Below, one piece after another: positions 62,220 through 64,000 of a DNA stretch of 64,000 nucleotides. The translations under genes were made by a program, and so were the position numbers. The notes under the pieces were generated by a model. It was not told the DNA's origin and ran no database searches. It saw only the letters and a program-made list of their open reading frames with translations. The stretch covers positions 158,308-222,307 of the forward strand of contig NZ_JAQZAL010000005.1 of assembly GCF_028737205.1 (NCBI RefSeq). Direction: 5' to 3'. Each line of letters begins with the position of its first letter. The stretch's first letter is position 1. Source of the stretch: Actinomycetospora lutea (lineage in GTDB: Bacteria > Actinomycetota > Actinomycetes > Mycobacteriales > Pseudonocardiaceae).

Positions 62220-63923
62220 ATGCCCGGCACGGTCCTCGTCGCCAACCGGGGTGAGGTCGCCGTGCGCATCGTGCGCGCCTGCCGGGAGCTGGGTCTGCGC
62301 TCGATCGCGATCCACACCGACGTGGACGCGGGATCGCTGGTCACGCGGCGGGCGGACGCCGCCGTGTCCGTGACCTCCTACCTGGACGCCGAGGCCGTGG
62401 TGCGCGCGGCCGTCGACGGCGGCGCCCGGGCCGTGCACCCCGGCTACGGCCTGCTCGCCGAGGACGCCGGGTTCGCGCGGGCGGTGGCCGAGGCCGGGCT
62501 GGTGTTCGTGGGGCCGCCCGCCGAGGTCGTCGCGGCGATGGGCGACAAGGTCCGGGCGCGGGCGCTGGCCCGGGACGCCGGCGTGCCGGTGCTCGACGGC
62601 ACCGACGGGCCGGTGCCCCCCGGGACCGCCCGGGAGGCGGCCGCGCGGATCGGCTTCCCGCTGCTGGTGAAGGCCGCGCACGGCGGGGGCGGGCGGGGCA
62701 TGCGCGTCGTCGCGGGCCCGGGCGACCTCGACGACGCCCTGGCCGCCGCGGGCCGCGAGGCGACGGCGGCGTTCGGGCGCGGCGCGGTGTTCCTCGAGCG
62801 CCACGTCGCCCGCGCGCGCCACGTCGAGGTGCAGGTGCTCGCCGACCACCACGGCGCCGTGGCCGTGCTCGGCGACCGCGACTGCACGGTGCAGCGCCGC
62901 CACCAGAAGCTGCTCGAGGAGGCCCCGGCGCCCGACCTGCCCGACGCGGTGCGCGCCGAGCTGCACGCGGCGTCGCGCCGGCTCGCGGCGGCGGTGGGCT
63001 ACCGGGGCGCGGGCACCGTCGAGTTCCTGCTCGACCGCGACACCGGCGCGCCGGCGTTCCTCGAGATGAACACCCGCCTGCAGGTCGAGCACGGCGTCAC
63101 CGAGATGGTCACCGGCGTCGACCTCGTCGTCGCGCAGCTGCGTCTGGCGGCCGGGGAGGAGCTCGCCGCCGTGGTCGGTGACGTCGAGGTGCGGGGCCAC
63201 GCGGTCCAGGCCCGGATCGCCGCCGAGGACCCGGGGGCGGGCTTTCGGCCGGCGCCGGGGCGGGTCAGCGCGCTGAGCGTGCCGAGCGGGCCGTGGGTGC
63301 GCGCCGACCTCGGCGTGGAGGCCGGCGACGCCGTGCCCGGCGCGTACGACTCGCTCCTCGGCAAGGTCCTGGCGTGGGGCCCCGACCGCGCGACGGCCGT
63401 GGCCCGCCTGGCCGGCGCGCTCGACGACCTCGACGTCACCGGCGTGCCCACCACCGCGTCCTACCTGCGCACGGTGCTCGACCGCCCCGGGTACGCGGCG
63501 ATGGCGCACGACACCGGCAGCGTCGAGCGCGACTGGGCACCGGTGGCGGCGCCCGCCGCCCCGGTCACGCCCTCGGCGACGCGCACGGTCCGCCTCGCCA
63601 CCGACCGCGGCCCGCTGGCCCTGCGCGTCCCGCGGCACGGCGCGCCGGCGACGCGGCCCGAGAGCGAGGCCGCCGCCCCGTCGGCCGGCATCCCGGGCGC
63701 CGCCGCGGCCACCGGCGACCCCGTCGCCCCGATGGATGCGACGGTCGTCGACGTCGCGGTGAAGGCCGGCGACGACGTCGCCGCGGGCGCGGTCCTCGTC
63801 GTGCTCGAGGCGATGAAGATGGAGCTGCCCGTGCGGGCGCCGCACGCGGCGCGCGTCGACGCGGTGAACGTCGCCCCGGGCGACCGCGTCACGGCCGGCA
63901 GCGCGCTGGTGGTGATGTCCTGA
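62220..63923 (+). CDS. acyl-CoA carboxylase biotin carboxylase/biotin carrier (alpha) subunit
   Basis: 567 residues. Biotin carboxylase domain: VLVANRGEVAVRIVRACREL at the start, AVHPGYGLLAEDAGFARAV, ATP-grasp glycine loop AAHGGGGRGMRVV, RDCTVQRRHQKLLEEAPAP and FLEMNTRLQVEHGVTEMVTG. The C-terminal biotinyl domain has the biotin Lys in VLEAMKMELPV. It is shorter than usual alpha subunits (about 590-660 residues), with a reduced linker. AGGAGGTCGCG fixes the ATG. It forms the carboxylase with the divergently encoded beta subunit. Confidence 0.94.
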   Translation: MPGTVLVANRGEVAVRIVRACRELGLRSIAIHTDVDAGSLVTRRADAAVSVTSYLDAEAVVRAAVDGGARAVHPGYGLLAEDAGFARAVAEAGLVFVGPPAEVVAAMGDKVRARALARDAGVPVLDGTDGPVPPGTAREAAARIGFPLLVKAAHGGGGRGMRVVAGPGDLDDALAAAGREATAAFGRGAVFLERHVARARHVEVQVLADHHGAVAVLGDRDCTVQRRHQKLLEEAPAPDLPDAVRAELHAASRRLAAAVGYRGAGTVEFLLDRDTGAPAFLEMNTRLQVEHGVTEMVTGVDLVVAQLRLAAGEELAAVVGDVEVRGHAVQARIAAEDPGAGFRPAPGRVSALSVPSGPWVRADLGVEAGDAVPGAYDSLLGKVLAWGPDRATAVARLAGALDDLDVTGVPTTASYLRTVLDRPGYAAMAHDTGSVERDWAPVAAPAAPVTPSATRTVRLATDRGPLALRVPRHGAPATRPESEAAAPSAGIPGAAAATGDPVAPMDATVVDVAVKAGDDVAAGAVLVVLEAMKMELPVRAPHAARVDAVNVAPGDRVTAGSALVVMS

Positions 63924-64000
63924 CCGGAGGCGCGGCAGCCACGACCTAGGAGAGTGCTGAAGAAAGTGGGGTGTCGGAGCGGGTGCTCGGGGCTGGGGCT

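Noticed and set aside
63945..64000. A patch with GTGCTGAAGAAAGTGG near the window end that resembles insertion-sequence termini
   Set aside because: No matching inverted end, target duplication or transposase is visible; the window ends too soon.

Overview
The window is chromosomal DNA of a very GC-rich actinomycete. GTG starts are frequent, ATGA/GTGA start-stop overlaps are common, TetR regulators are numerous, and both a likely mycofactocin-coupled dehydrogenase and LLM-class flavin enzymes are present. It looks most like Pseudonocardia or a relative; that is an inference from gene content, not a taxonomic result. No rRNA, tRNA, CRISPR array, phage or complete insertion sequence was seen. 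Most genes encode catabolic oxidoreductases and acyl-CoA enzymes.

Layout. 1-9.8 kb: a partial hydantoinase/oxoprolinase, a DUF1059 protein, a SARP-type regulator, a hydrolase, an SDR, an orphan CoxL-type molybdenum hydroxylase, an FAD monooxygenase, and a TetR with GATACA operators. 10-22 kb: catabolic island A, with a CrtI-like oxidoreductase, acyl-CoA synthetase, three crotonase-fold genes (one fused to an NTF2-like domain), Rieske dioxygenase alpha and beta, an SDR, an acyl-CoA dehydrogenase, two paralogous TetRs and a YoaK-type membrane protein. Five promoters of island A carry related inverted repeats, so it looks like one regulon. 22-34.8 kb: mixed metabolism, including an aldo/keto reductase, methyltransferase, carotenoid oxygenase, katG, poxB, a membrane-anchored esterase and selO. 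34.8-45.3 kb: a flavin hydroxylase, a CE1758/CE1759-like luciferase-type pair behind tandem operators, an MFS exporter with an extra C-terminal beta domain, two TetRs, a degenerate anti-sigma-like protein, a CtpE-like P-type ATPase and an O-methyltransferase. 45.5-50.8 kb: small unknowns, a frameshifted molybdopterin oxidoreductase, an AraC regulator, a tandem Asp-rich repeat protein followed by a perfect 42-bp palindrome, and a GAF-ANTAR regulator.

50.8-63.9 kb is catabolic island B, twelve genes. Eleven lie on the minus strand: acyl-CoA carboxylase carboxyltransferase, enoyl-CoA hydratase, NTF2-like protein, LLM oxidoreductase, P450, acyl-CoA synthetase, MaoC-type protein, mycofactocin-type SDR, esterase and Baeyer-Villiger monooxygenase in transcription order, with six consecutive 4-nt overlaps. 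The biotin carboxylase is divergent. The order suggests hydroxylation, oxidation to a ketone, Baeyer-Villiger ester formation, hydrolysis, CoA activation, then carboxylation and hydration as in Liu/Atu-type branched isoprenoid breakdown. A near-perfect 26-bp palindrome at the divergent promoter and a half-matching site before the esterase suggest one TetR-type regulator encoded elsewhere.

Two cross-cutting observations deserve attention. First, a family of about 28-45 bp repeats occurs five times, inside four coding sequences and at one gene junction, resembling small in-frame inserted elements. Second, three genes are broken by an apparent loss of one base in a G or C run, which points either to sequence error or to recent decay.
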